A stretch of 30,570 nt of DNA from Clostridia bacterium (GCA_900754695.1 CAAEDU010000013.1:1-30570), one strand, 5' to 3'; positions 13,808 through 23,468 are shown, numbered from the stretch's first letter. Numbers and translations: made by a program. Notes: a model not told the origin generated them from the letters alone.

Positions 13808-14767
13808 TTACAGATACCCCCAGACCAGACTGAACAGCGTAGCGGCGACGCCGACGGCAACGGTGCCGAGGAGCAGGATGTCGCGGGAGAGAGGGATCGC
13901 TCCCGCCGCGGAGCGGAAGAAGGGAGCGCTCGGCAGTCTGCCCTCCCGCACGGCGTCGAAGCGCATCGCTCTGAGCAGCAGAAAGATGACCGCAACGGAA
14001 ACGGCGGCGAGGATGATGAGCACCACCACGCCCGCGACGCTGCCGTAGAGCCAGCCTCTCACCGTGCCGATGACGCCGAAGGCGGGGACGACCCCGTCAT
14101 AGCCCGACACCACGCTGATGAAGTTGTTGAAGAAGTGGACGAACATCGCGGGGAACACCGACCCCGTGCAATAGACGATGCAGGCGAGGATGAGCCCGAG
14201 CACGAAGGTGTGCGCGAATTGCAGGATGTTCTGATGCATGAGCGCGAAGAGCAATGCGGAGACAAAGATGAACTTGCCGCCGCTGTCGCGGAAGGTGGTG
14301 GAAAGCATGCCGCGATGCACGAACTCCTCGAAGATGCCGGGGAGGACGGCAGAGAGGGCGACCTCGGCAAGGAGCGCCGCGGCGGTCTGCTCCGACGGCT
14401 CGGAAGAGCCCGTCTCGAACCCGGTGAGATAAATGAAATTCTGCCACGCGGACGCCGCCACTCCGACGAGGAGCAGGATGGGGACTGTCATGAGCAATGT
14501 GCGCCCAAAATCACGTGAATGGCACTTTGAAAGGCAAAAAACACGCGGTAAAGTGCGGAATGTGCTGTTTGCGCCCGTCCGCATCACCATCCACCAACCG
14601 AGGACGGGGAGCAGCCCGAAGATGAGGAGCTGCACCGCGAGGGTGAAGAGCACGCTCATGTCGACGCCGAGGGCGTCGTCCACTCCCACCCCCTGCGAGA
14701 TGCGAAGGAGCAGGGACATCGCGACGACGAGGAAATAGACGATCTCTCCCCCGACGCGCGGTTTCAT
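13808..14767 (-). CDS. CPBP-family intramembrane metalloprotease-like protein 1
   Basis: This multi-pass membrane protein of 319 residues has the CPBP/Abi (Rce1-type) motifs in order: EEFVHR (147-152), the FALMH motif with H178, and H211-x-x-N214 in MFVHFFNN. These residues form the active site in Rce1 proteases, so it is probably catalytically competent. Around seven to eight hydrophobic helices are seen. ATG 14767 is preferred over 14830 because it overlaps the upstream stop codon as ATGA and gives a normal N-terminus. It lies between a second CPBP gene and rlmH. CPBP proteins include prenyl-CAAX-type proteases, bacteriocin immunity proteins and scaffolds; the substrate here is unknown. Confidence 0.9.
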   Translation of the reverse strand: MKPRVGGEIVYFLVVAMSLLLRISQGVGVDDALGVDMSVLFTLAVQLLIFGLLPVLGWWMVMRTGANSTFRTLPRVFCLSKCHSRDFGRTLLMTVPILLLVGVAASAWQNFIYLTGFETGSSEPSEQTAAALLAEVALSAVLPGIFEEFVHRGMLSTTFRDSGGKFIFVSALLFALMHQNILQFAHTFVLGLILACIVYCTGSVFPAMFVHFFNNFISVVSGYDGVVPAFGVIGTVRGWLYGSVAGVVVLIILAAVSVAVIFLLLRAMRFDAVREGRLPSAPFFRSAAGAIPLSRDILLLGTVAVGVAATLFSLVWGYL

Positions 14768-15876
14768 AGCGCAAGCCCCATCACGAGGGCGACCACCCAA
14801 TAGGCGGCGGAGAGAGCCATGGCGATCCACACTCCGAACATGGACTGCGATTTGCCGTAATACTGCACGCCCGAAGCGAGGAAGAGCTCTCTTTCCGTCC
14901 TCTGCCAGCCGCGTTTGGTGAAGAGGGAGCCGACGAAGCGGAAGGCGTCCTTCACGGGGGCGAGGCGGTCGCGTTTGGGCGCGCTCTTGCCGTCGGCGTA
15001 CGCCGTGATGGTATATTCGTCAAAGACGACGCCGCCCGACACCACCTTGAACCCGCCGTCACTCTTGGGCTTGCCGAGACGGTAGTAGGCGTAAAGCAGA
15101 AGCACGAGGACGAGGGTGCCGATGACGAAACTCGCCGTGCCCGTCAGCCAGTTGAAGGCGCCGAGGCTTGCGATGGCTCCGTCTATCTCCGGGATGTACG
15201 CCGTCATGAGCAGGCTGAGGAAGTTGTTGAGGAAGTGCACCGCGACGCAGGGGACGAGGGAGCCCGAGAGGATGAACACCACCGCGAGCACCGCGCCGAA
15301 ACAGAACTGATAGCCCGTCTGCAGCGGATTGTTGTGCAACATGGAAAAGAGGAACGCAGAGACGAACACCCCGAAGAGCGCTCCCCTCGAGGCGAGCCCG
15401 GGGAGGACGTTGCCGCGCATCAGGAGCTCCTCGCCGAAGGCAGGAAGGAGTGCGATGACGAAGAGCGCGAGGAAGAAGACTCCGGGGTTTGAGAAATCTA
15501 TCGCGCTCGCGGATATGCCGCCGACATAGCCCATGGAGCCGAGCAGCACCTGAAAGAGCATGGACACGGGCAGGAACGCCACGATGGTGAAGACGGAGAT
15601 GGGCAGAAGGAGGAGCCAACGGCGCGGGTCCTTCATGGGGCGGAGCTTGGCGACGGCGAGAAGGTCGTAGCGCCGCCACGCGGAGAATGCCCACACGACG
15701 AGCACGATGGCGACCTGCGTCACCGCATAGCTCACCCAGCCGGACACGCTGAGCCCGGCAAAGGAGCCGCCCACGCTGCCCAGAAGATAATAAAAGATGT
15801 TGGAGAGGATGGAGATGCCGCACAGCGCGAAAAGATAAAGGCTGCCGCTTTCACCCGCAAGAAGATCCTTTCTCAT
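14764..15876 (-). CDS. CPBP-family intramembrane metalloprotease-like protein 2
   Basis: This multi-pass membrane protein of 370 residues carries EELLMR (149-154), LFSMLH with H181, and H214 in VHFLNN, all matching the CPBP catalytic core. After the core, helix 240-266 is followed by an insert of roughly 60-70 residues (from about 268) that looks soluble and charged (GKPKSDGGFKVV, KRDRLAPVKD), then a final membrane helix near the C-terminus. The insert is unlike its neighbour and could be a cytosolic domain. It overlaps walJ upstream and CPBP 1 downstream, both as ATGA, so all are made from one mRNA. The two CPBP proteins are clearly diverged, not a recent duplication. Confidence 0.9.
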   Translation of the reverse strand: MRKDLLAGESGSLYLFALCGISILSNIFYYLLGSVGGSFAGLSVSGWVSYAVTQVAIVLVVWAFSAWRRYDLLAVAKLRPMKDPRRWLLLLPISVFTIVAFLPVSMLFQVLLGSMGYVGGISASAIDFSNPGVFFLALFVIALLPAFGEELLMRGNVLPGLASRGALFGVFVSAFLFSMLHNNPLQTGYQFCFGAVLAVVFILSGSLVPCVAVHFLNNFLSLLMTAYIPEIDGAIASLGAFNWLTGTASFVIGTLVLVLLLYAYYRLGKPKSDGGFKVVSGGVVFDEYTITAYADGKSAPKRDRLAPVKDAFRFVGSLFTKRGWQRTERELFLASGVQYYGKSQSMFGVWIAMALSAAYWVVALVMGLAL

Positions 15877-16655
15877 TTGACTTCGTACACCTCGCTTGCA
15901 AAATGCTGGCTTGCCACGGCGACGGAAATGTCGGCGCAGCCCCTCCCCTGCAGTCTCCCGGTGACAGCCCCGAGCGCGAGCTCCGGGAGATTGTTGTTCT
16001 CGCTCAGATGTCCGAGGAGCATGGTGCGCACCGCGGACCCGGTCAGACGCTCCGCAAAGAGCGCCGTCATATCGTTGCTGAGGTGCCCGAGATCGCCGAG
16101 GATGCGGCGTTTCAGGGGCTCGGGATAGCTCCCGCTTTTCAGCATGGCGACGTCGTGATTCGCCTCGAGGAGCACCGCCTCGCTCTCCCGGATGTTGTTG
16201 TAGACCCCGACGGTGGGTCTGCCCATATCCGTCGCCACGCTCACCTGCGCCCCTGTTTTCAGGCGGAAGGAGTAGCCGAGCGGATAGACGGCGTCGTGAG
16301 GGATGCGGAAAGGGATGACCTCGATGTCGCCCACGGTGAACCCTCCCTCATAGAAGTCCACCTCGGTGTAACCGTTCAGTTCGCCCTGCCTTTTGAGGAT
16401 GGCGTCCGCGGTCTTGGGATGGGCATAGACTTTGGTGTCCCGCCCGAGTTTTGGGAGCGCGGCGATGTGGTCGGCGTGCTCATGCGTGACGACGACGCCG
16501 TCCAGCTTGGCGGTGGTGAGCCCGAAGCGGCGCAGCTCGGAATTGATGCGGGAATAGGCGATCCCCGCATCCACGAGGATGGCGGTGGAGTCCGAAAAAA
16601 CCAGAGTGCAATTCCCCTTGCTGCCGCTTGCGAGCGACACTATGCTGATCGACAT
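15873..16655 (-). CDS. walJ: MBL-fold metallo-hydrolase of the WalJ/YycJ family
   Basis: This 260-residue metallo-beta-lactamase-fold protein has the metal motif H58-x-H60-x-D62-H63 (THEHADH), an N-terminal SLASGSKGNCTLV typical of YycJ, and later HLSNDMTA and GHLSENNNLPE metal/active-site segments. In Firmicutes WalJ is linked to the WalRK envelope-stress system and thought to act as a nuclease-type hydrolase. Its exact substrate is not settled. ATG 16655 fits the family's start. A second ATG at 16688 would add 11 residues. Neither has a good ribosome site. It is the first gene of a tightly overlapping operon with two CPBP genes, rlmH and tadA. WalR and WalK are not in the window. Confidence 0.88.
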   Translation of the reverse strand: MSISIVSLASGSKGNCTLVFSDSTAILVDAGIAYSRINSELRRFGLTTAKLDGVVVTHEHADHIAALPKLGRDTKVYAHPKTADAILKRQGELNGYTEVDFYEGGFTVGDIEVIPFRIPHDAVYPLGYSFRLKTGAQVSVATDMGRPTVGVYNNIRESEAVLLEANHDVAMLKSGSYPEPLKRRILGDLGHLSNDMTALFAERLTGSAVRTMLLGHLSENNNLPELALGAVTGRLQGRGCADISVAVASQHFASEVYEVK

Positions 16656-16683
16656 CGTAAATTGTAGATTTATCCTTTTTATA

Positions 16684-16745
16684 ATCATATCCCCGCGGGA
16701 AAGCCCGTGGGGGATGATTGCCGCACCTCCCGCAGGGTGCGGGAG
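16684..16745. other. Two GC-rich hairpins between operons
   Basis: The stem at 16684-16718 pairs ATCATATCCCC with GGGGGATGAT around an inner CGGG/CCCG stem. The stem at 16727-16745 pairs CTCCCGC with GCGGGAG around AGGGT. Neither has a T-run on the minus strand, so they are not clear terminators for the operon ending at 16813. They resemble the structured intergenic elements elsewhere in the window. Confidence 0.5.
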
Positions 16746-16812
16746 ACGACGAAATTACATTGCGATGCGGAGGGCGCCATGTCTGACCGCCTCCGCGCGT
16801 CACTTTGTGAGA

Positions 16813-17676
16813 CTATATCTCTCCGCCGGAACGGAGCATGGTCTCCTCTCTGTCCTCTCTCCTCACGCACACGGCGAGGAAGATGACGGAAAGGATGAAG
16901 ATGAGCCCGAAGAGCGCGAGCATGGTGAGAGTCGCGACGTCCTTGTCGGGGACGAAGTGCCCCGCGATCTTCTGGTGTATTATCTCCGCGCTATAAGACG
17001 CGGCGGCAAAGAGGGAGAGCGCCGTGACCGTCTTTCTGGGATATCTGCCGAAGACGAGCGCGATGAGCGTCACCACGAAGAGCACCGCAGCGACAGCCGC
17101 TCCCGCCGCGTTGATGAGGGTGAGGGAGAGGTCGAAGAGGTCGCCGTTCACCCAGTTGATTATGCCGCCGATGGCGTCCGCCTGCGCGAGGGAATACCAC
17201 TCGTGGATGTCGGGCTTGAAGTAGGCGAGAAGATATGCCGCCACACCCAGCGCCGCGAGCAGGAACATCACCGCCGCGAAGACGCGGTTCTCCGTCTTAG
17301 TCTTGCTGCCGGCACGCACCGCCTTTTTCTTCTCCGCACGGTCGAACTCCACCGCACCGGAGACGTAATCGGGTCTGTCGAGCGCCGCCGCCCCGCCCTC
17401 GGTGCGAAGGATGTCGCTGTCCTGGGTCATATACGGCACGACTGCGAGAGGCACGATGATGGGCTGGAGCTGGATGGTGTTGCCCTTGGGAGCGACGATG
17501 GGGACGGGACCGCCCGTGCCCACGGGTTTCATGATGGTGGTGGAAGCCGCCGCATCGGGCTCCGGATCGCCGTAAGCGTCGCTCTCGTAAAGGATGGGCA
17601 CCTCTGCGGGGAACGCGCCCTGTACGGACGTCTGATCCTGCACTGCTGTCGGAACGTGATCGTTTTTCTTTGCCAT
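16813..17676 (-). CDS. Uncharacterised four-helix membrane protein (partner of zinc-ribbon protein)
   Basis: This is an unrecognised protein of 287 residues. ATG 17676 is preferred to 17694 because GGAGGAGAT precedes it. Residues 1-125 are soluble and acidic/proline-containing, with a motif at 72-85 (PIIVPLAVVPYMTQ) that reappears near the end of the zinc-ribbon protein encoded upstream (326-339, PIVQPVAFVPYVTQ). Helices follow at about 132-153, 184-209, 215-233 and 247-271. Between helices 1 and 2 lies a roughly 30-residue loop with ADAIGGIINWV, similar to FDVIGGWIDAF in the neighbour at 17731-18519. It is the last gene of the operon. The tail is short and charged. No function is proposed. 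Confidence 0.75.
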   Translation of the reverse strand: MAKKNDHVPTAVQDQTSVQGAFPAEVPILYESDAYGDPEPDAAASTTIMKPVGTGGPVPIVAPKGNTIQLQPIIVPLAVVPYMTQDSDILRTEGGAAALDRPDYVSGAVEFDRAEKKKAVRAGSKTKTENRVFAAVMFLLAALGVAAYLLAYFKPDIHEWYSLAQADAIGGIINWVNGDLFDLSLTLINAAGAAVAAVLFVVTLIALVFGRYPRKTVTALSLFAAASYSAEIIHQKIAGHFVPDKDVATLTMLALFGLIFILSVIFLAVCVRREDREETMLRSGGEI

Positions 17677-17730
17677 ATCTCCTCCGTGCGCCATGAGGCG
17701 CAGAGCTGTTCTTTCGGGGAGCGCGCTCCC

Positions 17731-18519
17731 TCAGTGTATGCGGGTGTAACCCGTGCGCAGCGGCGTGATGAACGAGCATATCACCGCGAGGACGATGTTG
17801 AGAAGCGCCGTCGCGAAGAGGGTGAAGAACTCGCTCGTCTGCCAGCCGTAGATGAAGTCGTTCATGAAATCTATCTGCCCGAGACCCACGGTGTCCGCGC
17901 CGACGAGAGCGGCGATGAACAGCGCGATGACGGAGAGCAGATAGACCACCGCACAGGCGGTGTAACGGCGGGGACGGATGGCTCCGAAGAGCCCCGTGAC
18001 CGCTTTGAGCAGGTTGATGACCACCGCAAGAAGCCCCACGGTGAGGAGCATCTCGGGCACCATGTTTATCCACACGGCGTTGACTTCCTCGCCCTTCCAG
18101 CCGAGGGACACGGTGGTGCGGAAGGCGTCGATCCAGCCGCCGATGACGTCGAACTGCTCCGGCACGAACCTGAACGGGATGGTGTCCGCCGAGAACCCCA
18201 CCGCCGCGAACACGTACGGCAGGAAGACCGCGGCGCACCCGACCAGCATGATGAGGGAGGAGATGAGGTTGCGGGTGCGCACCTTCCTCTTCCATCTTCT
18301 GCCCGCGTCGGGAGCGGTGGGCTGATAGTCGGACGCGGTGGAAGCCGCGTCGCATCCCGCCTGCTCCGCCGTGCTCTCATATTCGAGGCGGGGCGTGATG
18401 ACGAACTCCTGCCTGACGGCGGGCATCCGCTTCTCGTTCGCCCTCCCGATGGGCATCGGTGCGAGCCTTATACCGGCGTCATCGACTTTCCGGTTTGTGG
18501 AGACGTTGTTTTCGTTCAT
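17731..18519 (-). CDS. Uncharacterised four-helix membrane protein
   Basis: This is an unrecognised protein of 262 residues. ATG 18519 lies one base after the stop of the zinc-ribbon gene, with GGAAAG as ribosome site, so it is coupled to it; the alternative ATG at 18540 would overlap. A soluble N-terminus (1-80, ending in the basic RRWKRKVRTRN) is followed by helices at about 85-107, 155-175, 187-207 and 230-251. A roughly 45-residue loop between helices 1 and 2 contains FDVIGGWIDAF. Helix order, the long first loop and the IGG motif match the next gene (16813-17676), which suggests an old duplication. The basic stretch before helix 1 suggests a cytosolic N-terminus. No function is proposed. 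Confidence 0.75.
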   Translation of the reverse strand: MNENNVSTNRKVDDAGIRLAPMPIGRANEKRMPAVRQEFVITPRLEYESTAEQAGCDAASTASDYQPTAPDAGRRWKRKVRTRNLISSLIMLVGCAAVFLPYVFAAVGFSADTIPFRFVPEQFDVIGGWIDAFRTTVSLGWKGEEVNAVWINMVPEMLLTVGLLAVVINLLKAVTGLFGAIRPRRYTACAVVYLLSVIALFIAALVGADTVGLGQIDFMNDFIYGWQTSEFFTLFATALLNIVLAVICSFITPLRTGYTRIH

Positions 18520-18520
18520 A

Positions 18521-19603
18521 TCACTTTCCGCTGCCGCCAACGGGAACGTCGTCCTCGTCGGGAGAATACTGCATGAGGGGCTGGTTCTGCGTCACGTACG
18601 GGACGAACGCCACGGGCTGCACGATGGGAGGCATCTGATAGGGCTCGCCCGTCTCGCGGTTGTAGAACACGGGGGCGCCGTAAGGATAGCCGTACGGATA
18701 GTGCGCCGCACCCGCGAAATTGGGGACGTCCTTGCTCTCCGCCGCCTTCTCTATTGGCTTGGTCTGCGCCTCTTTGAAAGCCTCGCCCGCAAACTCCTCG
18801 AATGTGGGCGTCTTCTGCGCGGAGAGGTCTTCCTCGGGCGCGGGGAGCACCTTGGTCTTCTTGCGGATGGGGGGAGACTGCTTGATGAGCCCCTTGTCGA
18901 GAAGCTCCACGGAGCGTGCGCGGGAGCGCCCGCAGCGCGTGCACTTCACGGCGTCGGCGGCGTTCACACCGCCGCACACGGGACAGACGAAGGGGTTTTC
19001 CAGCTCGTCCATGTTCTCCGCCGCGGAATAAGGATCGGCATAAAAGGCGGAATAGTTCCTGACCGCGGAGGAAAGTTTCTTGAGCTGAGCGACGTCCTCG
19101 GAGCCGAGTTCGTTGACTTTGTCGCGGTAGGCGTCCAGCATGACCGCCTGCTTTTTGAGCTCGTCATTGGTCTTGCGGCGATAGTCCTCGACGTCCTGCA
19201 TGGCTTTCGCCTTGTCGCGCTCCATGTTCTTTTTCATCCTCGCGATCTCGCGCTCGGCGCCGTCCATGCGCTCCTTGACCATGAGGTCGGCGTTCATCTT
19301 GTTGCGGCGCATCTCGAGGACGTCCTCTTCGGTGAAGGGATTGTCGGGATCCTCGACGGGCGCGCCGCAGCGGGAGCAGAATTTGGCGCCCGGCAGGTTC
19401 TCCAAGCCGCAGATGGGACACACGGGACGGCGAAGCACGCCGAGCAGCTCGCCGCAATGCGCGCAGAAACGGCTGCCCGCGCTGTTGCGGGTGCCGCAGG
19501 AAGGACATTTCACTTCGTAATTGCCGGCGACTTCGGCTCCGCAGGTGGCGCAGTACGCCTGTCCGCGTTCCACCTCGCTGCCGCATACCTTACAAGTGAA
19601 CAT
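18521..19603 (-). CDS. Multi-zinc-ribbon coiled-coil protein, first gene of a membrane-protein operon
   Basis: This 360-residue protein has no transmembrane helix. Four CxxC...CxxC zinc ribbons are visible: Cys 4/7/18/21, 33/36/47/50, 62/65/76/79 and, apart from these, 207/210/221/224. Between ribbons 3 and 4 runs a highly charged helical, probably coiled-coil region (about 92-165, EMRRNKMNADLMVKERMDG...). The C-terminal part is low in order, with a Tyr/Pro stretch (YPYGYPYGAP) and PIVQPVAFVPYVTQ at 326-339, which is shared with the membrane protein at 16813. The start has GAGGTG six bases upstream. Zinc-ribbon arrays often act as assembly or adaptor modules. A cytosolic partner for the two membrane proteins is inference. 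Confidence 0.8.
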   Translation of the reverse strand: MFTCKVCGSEVERGQAYCATCGAEVAGNYEVKCPSCGTRNSAGSRFCAHCGELLGVLRRPVCPICGLENLPGAKFCSRCGAPVEDPDNPFTEEDVLEMRRNKMNADLMVKERMDGAEREIARMKKNMERDKAKAMQDVEDYRRKTNDELKKQAVMLDAYRDKVNELGSEDVAQLKKLSSAVRNYSAFYADPYSAAENMDELENPFVCPVCGGVNAADAVKCTRCGRSRARSVELLDKGLIKQSPPIRKKTKVLPAPEEDLSAQKTPTFEEFAGEAFKEAQTKPIEKAAESKDVPNFAGAAHYPYGYPYGAPVFYNRETGEPYQMPPIVQPVAFVPYVTQNQPLMQYSPDEDDVPVGGSGK

Positions 19604-19637
19604 ATATCACCTCACCAATACTTTTATTCTTTCGGAT

Positions 19638-19666
19638 ATTATACTGCTGTCAACGCCGATTGACAA
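19638..19666 (-). promoter_or_regulatory. Promoter with overlapping inverted repeats for the zinc-ribbon operon
   Basis: On the minus strand TTGTCA (19661-19666) and TATAAT (19638-19643) are 17 bases apart. Three alternating half-sites, TGTCAA (19648-19653), TTGACA (19660-19665) and TGTCAA (19668-19673), cover the -35 and spacer, as an operator could. No terminator separates glnS from this promoter. Confidence 0.65.
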
Positions 19667-19691
19667 GTGTCAAAGAGCATTATTCAGCGTT

Positions 19692-21320
<1,629 letters not shown>

Positions 21321-21372
21321 GTCTGTCCTGCGGGCGATGCCCGTTAATGAGAGTTATTCTTTCGTAAATAAT

Positions 21373-21401
21373 AGAATACACCACCGGACGGGATTTGACA
21401 A
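21373..21401 (-). promoter_or_regulatory. Promoter of glnS
   Basis: On the minus strand TTGTCA (21396-21401) and TATTCT (21373-21378) are 17 bases apart, about 50 bases before the start codon. The leader is too short for a T-box. Two GC-rich stems upstream (21402-21470) lack T-runs. Confidence 0.6.
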
Positions 21402-21490
21402 GTGCGCGCGCATAACTCGCGCGCGAAAATATATCGACAACTTTTTACGCCGCCCGCGTCCTCGGGCGGAAAGATCGCGGGAGGGGAAAA

Positions 21491-21862
21491 TCATTTGCCG
21501 TGGCAGGGACCGGAAAGATCGACCTCGGCGGAGTTCAGTCTCATCTCTCCCTCCTCGAAACGGAAACCGAAACGCTCCAGTTCCGGACGGCGTCCGGGGA
21601 CGGCGAGAAGGACGGGATTGAGAGAAAACTTGAAGAGCATCGCTCTGAGGAAAAATTCCTTATCTCCGGGGTTTATCTCATCATTTTTGACCTTAAAGTG
21701 CGTGATGGTGACTTTTTCGCCCACTTCGGCGCGCATGAGCCCGACGGGGTCGCCGTTCTCTCTCATCACGAAATTCGCCCCGCCGACGGGGATGTCAAGC
21801 GAGAGCGTGCGATAAAGTTCCGCAAGCGTCTCTCTGTCCGTTTCAAAGCCGACGGTCAGCAT
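21491..21862 (-). CDS. Small protein, possibly a reduced GNAT-like acetyltransferase domain
   Basis: This 123-residue soluble protein has the strand/helix order of the central part of a GNAT fold: FVMRENGDPVGLMRAEV (about 31-47) would be strands 2-3, KVTITHFKVK strand 4, DKEFFLRAMLFKFS helix 3, and PVLLAVPGRRPELERFGFRFEE strand 5 to the FGF turn. The acetyl-CoA loop (Q/RxxGxG/A) is not evident, so activity is doubtful. ATG 21862 overlaps the truA stop codon by seven bases and has GGAGGGG upstream inside truA, so it is translated from the ecf-truA mRNA. Similarity is by eye only, and it may be an unrelated small protein. Confidence 0.55.
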   Translation of the reverse strand: MLTVGFETDRETLAELYRTLSLDIPVGGANFVMRENGDPVGLMRAEVGEKVTITHFKVKNDEINPGDKEFFLRAMLFKFSLNPVLLAVPGRRPELERFGFRFEEGEMRLNSAEVDLSGPCHGK

Positions 21863-22629
21863 CCTTCCCCTCCGTATTCCACGCTCACGAGGGTGAGACC
21901 TTCGGGCGGCAGGGTCTTGCCCGCGAGAGTCCTGTCCCCCGTCTCCAACACCTTGCCCACGTCCTCCGCGGTCAGCTTGCCCTGCCCCGCGTAAACGAGG
22001 GTGCCTGCGATGATGCGCACCATGTTATACAAAAATCCGTTGCCCGTGACGAAGATGTCGAGGGTGCCGTCCGTGAGCCTGCCCTCCCTCATCTCGCCGC
22101 AGCTTTCAATGCGCACGGAAAAGACGGTGCGGACGGTGCTCTTCACCTTGGATCCGCTCGCCTCGAAGCCCTTGAAATCGTGCTCCCCCTCTATGACGTC
22201 CGCGACTTCGCGCATACGGGCGAGGTCAAGGGGCACGACGACGTGCGCGTGCGTCTCTTCCAGCATGGGGCGGCGGTGGCGGGAGACGTAGACGGAATAG
22301 CGGTAAGTCTTGCGTTTTGCGGAAAAGCGGGCGTTGAAATCCTCCTCCGCGGGCTCGCAGGAGAGCATGCTGATGTCGCGGGGGAGCAGCGTGTTGACCG
22401 CAAAGGGGATCTTCTCCGGCGGGATGGCGGTGTCCGCGTCGAAGTGCACCACCTGCCCTTCCGCGTGCACGCCCGCGTCCGTCCTGCCGCTCGCGGTCGC
22501 CTGCGTGGGCGCGCCGAATGTCTCGGAAAGCGCCTTTTCCAGCACTTCCTGCACGCTGAGACCGTTGAGCTGACGCTGCCAACCCACGTAATTCTTGCCG
22601 AAATAGGAGACTACCGCGCGAAACCTCAC
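21856..22629 (-). CDS. truA: tRNA pseudouridine(38-40) synthase TruA
   Basis: This 257-residue enzyme makes pseudouridine at positions 38-40 of the anticodon arm. The catalytic aspartate is D51 in SGRTDAGVHAEGQVVHF. The N-terminal YFGKNYVGWQRQ, HDFKGFEASG and GNGFLYNMVRIIAGTL segments are typical of the family, and length is normal. The start codon is GTG (22627-22629), overlapping the ecfT stop codon as GTGA; CTGGTG gives no strong ribosome site, which fits coupling. The ecfA1-ecfA2-ecfT-truA order is widespread in Firmicutes, but the rplM-rpsI genes that usually follow are absent here. Confidence 0.96.
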   Translation of the reverse strand: MRFRAVVSYFGKNYVGWQRQLNGLSVQEVLEKALSETFGAPTQATASGRTDAGVHAEGQVVHFDADTAIPPEKIPFAVNTLLPRDISMLSCEPAEEDFNARFSAKRKTYRYSVYVSRHRRPMLEETHAHVVVPLDLARMREVADVIEGEHDFKGFEASGSKVKSTVRTVFSVRIESCGEMREGRLTDGTLDIFVTGNGFLYNMVRIIAGTLVYAGQGKLTAEDVGKVLETGDRTLAGKTLPPEGLTLVSVEYGGEGC

Positions 22630-23468
22630 ACCAGCCCTCCGAAGATGAGGGAGTCCATCGCTCCGCCGAAATAGTATCTGTCCAGCAGTACCGCAACGAA
22701 ATAGGCGGCGATGAGGAAGAACGCGACAAAGTCCGCCGCACCCAAGCGCATCACCTTCATCTTGGTGCGCTTCTCGGTGGCGTTATAGCACCTGGCGTCC
22801 ATCGCGAATGCGAGTTCGTCCGCCCTCCTGAACGAATTGACAAAGAGCGGGATGAGCACGGGAAGCAGCGCCTTAGCGCGCGCTATGAGACCGCCCGTGT
22901 CGAAGCTCGCGCCCCTCGCCTTCTGCGCGGAGATGATCTTCTGCGTCTCCTCGAAAAGGGTGGGGATGAAGCGGAGCGCGATGCTCATGATCATCGCGAT
23001 ATCGTGCACGGGCACCTTGATGAGCGCAAGAGGTTTTATCAGGCTCTCGGTGCCGTCCGCGATCTCCACGGGGGTGGTGGTGAGGGTGAGCAACGACGCG
23101 CCGCTGATGAGCAAAACGAGCCTTAAAGTCATCTTTATGGTGGTGTGAACGCCCTGATCGGTGATTTGGAGCGCTTTCCAGCTCCACAGCACTTCGCCGT
23201 TCCTGATCATGAAAAGGTTGATGACGGCGGCGAATATGACGATGAAGATGATCGCCCGCACCGACTTCAGCACGGAGAGCATGGGGAGCTTCGCGATGAG
23301 GATGATGAGGATGAGCACCGCCGCCGTCAGCATGAAGCCGAAGTAGGTGTTGACAAAGAAGATCGCCACCACGAACATTATGGTGAGCAGCAGTTTCATC
23401 CTCGGATCCATGCGGTGCACGACGGAGCCGGTGGGATAATATTGTCCGAATGCGACGTCTCTAAACAT
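22626..23468 (-). CDS. ecfT: ECF transporter transmembrane component EcfT
   Basis: This integral membrane scaffold (280 residues) links the two ATPases of an energy-coupling-factor transporter to vitamin-specific S components. Several helices fill residues 26-135 and 240-265. The two coupling motifs with Ala-Arg-Gly/Cys sense are present: QKARGA (about 184-189) and MDARCY (about 223-228), which contact the EcfA ATPases. The starting FGQYYPTGSVVHRMDPRMKL is a standard EcfT N-terminus. ATG 23468 overlaps the ecfA2 stop by eight bases. No S component is in the window, so this is probably a shared (group II) module. Confidence 0.95.
   Translation of the reverse strand: MFRDVAFGQYYPTGSVVHRMDPRMKLLLTIMFVVAIFFVNTYFGFMLTAAVLILIILIAKLPMLSVLKSVRAIIFIVIFAAVINLFMIRNGEVLWSWKALQITDQGVHTTIKMTLRLVLLISGASLLTLTTTPVEIADGTESLIKPLALIKVPVHDIAMIMSIALRFIPTLFEETQKIISAQKARGASFDTGGLIARAKALLPVLIPLFVNSFRRADELAFAMDARCYNATEKRTKMKVMRLGAADFVAFFLIAAYFVAVLLDRYYFGGAMDSLIFGGLV

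Noticed and set aside
16579..18576. 665-codon plus-strand open frame over walJ and the membrane genes
   Set aside because: His/Arg/Glu-rich translation without motifs, crossing several real gene boundaries. It is a codon-bias shadow.
21321..21490. T-box or riboswitch upstream of glnS, and terminator after the GNAT-like gene
   Set aside because: The leader after the promoter is only about 50 bases, and the GC-rich stems near 21400-21470 have no T-run.
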